A stretch of 7,293 bases of DNA from Deltaproteobacteria bacterium. GTDB taxonomy: Bacteria > Desulfobacterota > Binatia > Binatales > Binataceae. This document shows positions 5,828-7,293 of the stretch, one piece after another; the first letter of the stretch is position 1; every line of letters starts with the position of its first letter. The notes below the pieces were generated by a model, which was not told the origin of the DNA, did not search any database, and saw nothing but the letters and a program-made list of their open reading frames with translations. The translations under genes and the position numbers were made by a program. The stretch is taken from the NCBI GenBank assembly GCA_021786815.1, contig JAJYMR010000105.1:1-7293 (forward strand), written 5' to 3'.

Positions 5828-6859
5828 ATGATTAAAACCGCAGTCGTCACCGACCGCCGATATCTCAAGCACTTTGCCGGCCGGGTGCATCCGGAGCGCC
5901 CCGAACGGGTCGAAGTGATGATCGAGATGGCGGAGAGCCTCGGCCGGCCCGACCTCGACTTCTGCACGCCGCGCGAGGCGACGGTCGAGGAAATCTCGCT
6001 ATGCCACACGCGGGAATACATTGCGACGGTCGAGCGGACCTCGCATGTGGACCGCTACGATTTCGACGCCGACACTCATACCTCGCGCGATTCGTACCGG
6101 AGCGCAATACTCGCCGCGGGCGGCGTGCTTACGGCTGTCGAGGCGGTGCTCGACGGCGGGGTTCAAAACGCGTTCGCGCTGGTCCGTCCCCCGGGCCATC
6201 ACGCGCTTCCCAATCGCGCGATGGGCTTCTGCTTTTTCAACAACGTCGCGATTGCGGCCGCCTGGCTGCTCCGAAAGGGCCTCGAGCGCGTGATGGTGGT
6301 CGATTGGGACCTTCATCATGGCAACGGTACGCAGGATATTTTTTACGGATCGCGCAACGTTCTTTACGTTTCCACTCATCAGTATCCGCACTACCCGGGC
6401 ACGGGCTCGCTTTATGACATGGGCGTGGGCGAGGGTATCGGCTACACAGTGAACGCGCCGATGCCGGCCGGATTCGGCGATCCCGACTATCTTCGCGTCT
6501 TCGACGAGCTGATCCTGCCCATCGGCAGGGCTTTCAAACCCGAGTTCATCCTGGTGTCGGCCGGATTCGACTGCCATTTTCGCGATCCGCTCGGTGCGAT
6601 GGAGGTAACGGAGGCGGGCTTCGAGCAGATGGCGCGGCGGGTGAAGCTGCTTGCGGCCGAGACCTGCGCCGGCAGGGTCGTGGCCGCGCTCGAGGGCGGC
6701 TACGATCTCGAAGCGCTCGCCAATTCGGGAAAGGCCGTGCTTGAGGAGTTCGGGCGCGAAGCGGACGAGCCGCTTGCCCATCCGCCAGGCGGCGCGCGCG
6801 TGATGCCGATAGTCGAACGGGCGCTCCAGAGTGTCGGCCGGTACTGGGATTTGTCTTGA
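5828..6859 (+). CDS. Histone deacetylase family (class II-like) zinc amidohydrolase
   Basis: This 343-residue enzyme belongs to the arginase/deacetylase fold, which removes acetyl groups from lysine side chains or acetylpolyamines. Motifs in order are HPERPERV near the N-terminus, RPPGHHA (120-126, catalytic His124 and His125), FCFFNNVAIA (134-143), VVDWDLHHGNGTQ (157-169, zinc ligands D161 and H163), THQYPHYPGTG (183-193), SAGFD (244-248, zinc ligand D248) and LEGGYD (288-293, catalytic Y292). All metal and catalytic residues are present. The single LEGGYD loop is class II-like; class I enzymes have GGGGY. I chose the ATG at 5828 because GGGGTG lies 6 nt upstream; a GTG at 5819 would add three residues but has no ribosome site. 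The protein is cytoplasmic. Substrate could be acetylated proteins or polyamines; sequence alone does not decide. It is divergent from tatBC. Confidence 0.96.
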   Translation: MIKTAVVTDRRYLKHFAGRVHPERPERVEVMIEMAESLGRPDLDFCTPREATVEEISLCHTREYIATVERTSHVDRYDFDADTHTSRDSYRSAILAAGGVLTAVEAVLDGGVQNAFALVRPPGHHALPNRAMGFCFFNNVAIAAAWLLRKGLERVMVVDWDLHHGNGTQDIFYGSRNVLYVSTHQYPHYPGTGSLYDMGVGEGIGYTVNAPMPAGFGDPDYLRVFDELILPIGRAFKPEFILVSAGFDCHFRDPLGAMEVTEAGFEQMARRVKLLAAETCAGRVVAALEGGYDLEALANSGKAVLEEFGREADEPLAHPPGGARVMPIVERALQSVGRYWDLS

Positions 6860-6874
6860 AATTTCCGCCGTTTC

Positions 6875-6892
6875 GCGTAGGAAATCCTGCGC
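6875..6892. repeat. Inverted repeat between deacetylase and FHA genes
   Basis: GCGTAGGA and TCCTGCGC form an 8-pair near-palindrome, including one G-T wobble, around AA. It lies 15 bp after the deacetylase stop and just before the AGGGGG ribosome site of the FHA gene. It could be an operator, an mRNA hairpin limiting FHA translation, or chance. There is no T-tract for a terminator. Confidence 0.35.
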
Positions 6893-6900
6893 AGGGGGAC

Positions 6901-7293
6901 ATGAAGGGGGAAAAAGACGACGGACGGCGAGCCTTGTCGAATGTGGCAAGGCTGATTGCCGCCGGCAACCTCGGGCCGCGGGTCTTTCGGCTCGTCACCC
7001 GCCGAATCGAGGTTGGGAAAGCCGCCGGCAGCGATTTACGCATCGTTGACGATTCCGTCTCTGAGCGTCACGCCAGGATTCGGCGCCGGTTCGGCCGCTA
7101 CCGCCTGAAAGACCTGGGCTCAGCCCACGGAACCTTCGTAAACGGACGCCGAATCAAGGGTTCGGTCACTATACAGCCCGGCGATGAGGTGCGCTTCGGC
7201 GCGGCGCGCTTCGCGCTCGTGCGCGGGCCCGGTGAGGGCGCTTCCGCAGCCGGTGCGCCCGCGCTTTCGATGATAGCGCTTACCGTATTGTTC
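6901..7293 (+). CDS. FHA-domain protein, probably membrane-anchored (3' end cut by window edge)
   Basis: The frame is open from the ATG to the right edge (131 codons) and encodes a forkhead-associated domain, normally a phosphothreonine-binding module. The domain spans about residues 27-108: RRIEVGKAAGSDLRIVDD (34-51), SERH (54-57), DLGSAHGTFVNGRRI (71-85) and PGDEVRFG (93-100). S54, H57, G77, N81 and G82 fit the FHA pattern. The usual arginine after the first glycine is K40, and the asparagine of the common STNGT motif is H76. A short Gly/Ala/Pro linker (109-121) leads into the hydrophobic LSMIALTVLF at the edge, which looks like the start of a membrane helix. AGGGGG ends 2 nt before the ATG, which is close; a TTG at 6856, overlapping the deacetylase stop, would add 15 residues. 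It is co-directional with the deacetylase gene across 41 bp, so possibly one operon. Confidence 0.88.
   Translation, partial: MKGEKDDGRRALSNVARLIAAGNLGPRVFRLVTRRIEVGKAAGSDLRIVDDSVSERHARIRRRFGRYRLKDLGSAHGTFVNGRRIKGSVTIQPGDEVRFGAARFALVRGPGEGASAAGAPALSMIALTVLF

Noticed and set aside
5999..6949. Long minus-strand open frame (316 codons) opposite the deacetylase gene
   Set aside because: It mirrors a deacetylase gene with all motifs intact and gives Arg/His-rich sequence without a known fold, so it is explained by codon bias on the opposite strand.
1..7293. CRISPR array, insertion sequence, tRNA or rRNA genes, or a defence island
   Set aside because: I saw no regularly spaced repeats, transposase motifs, terminal inverted repeats, tRNA-like folds or defence-gene motifs anywhere in the window.

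Overview
The window is GC-rich chromosomal DNA, well above 60% G+C by eye, from a bacterium. It carries a tandem pair of ArsA/Get3-like ATPases, a DUF4911-type small protein, a long cytoplasmic GH15 glucoamylase, a tatB-tatC pair, a class II-type histone deacetylase homologue and the start of an FHA-domain protein. The DUF4911-like protein and this gene mix point to a deltaproteobacterial or Desulfobacterota/Binatota-like lineage. That placement is inference from gene content, not a measured assignment.

Layout. Positions 1-1510 hold two ArsA-family ATPase genes on the minus strand with an ATGA stop/start overlap; the second runs off the left edge. Only about 15-27 bp separates the first ATPase start from a divergent plus-strand DUF4911-like gene (1538-1819). 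That gene converges on, and overlaps by 11 bp, the glucoamylase gene (1809-4205, minus). A gap of about 385 bp (4206-4590) follows. It is not empty: 4261-4348 carries a degenerate tatC fragment, matching the intact tatC at roughly 72% of aligned bases without gaps and keeping an open frame. A 7-bp perfect hairpin lies nearer the tatC stop. The intact tatC (4591-5448) and tatB (5458-5739) form a minus-strand operon with non-ATG starts (GTG and TTG). A short divergent control region (5740-5827) holds a perfect TATAAT for the plus strand, a TTGACA-based promoter for the minus strand, and a leader hairpin next to the tatB Shine-Dalgarno. The deacetylase gene (5828-6859) and an FHA-domain gene (6901 to the right edge) run rightward.

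How the genes may work together. TatB and TatC are core parts of the twin-arginine export system; no tatA is visible here. The two ATPases look like a heteromeric pair: one has the intact signature-lysine P-loop and the partner has proline in that place. The glucoamylase has no signal peptide and probably degrades internal maltodextrin or glycogen. The deacetylase and FHA protein may be co-transcribed, but no common pathway links all these genes. This looks mostly like ordinary core genome. The most interesting item is the tatC relic upstream of the glucoamylase. I did not find a convincing new defence or mobile system.
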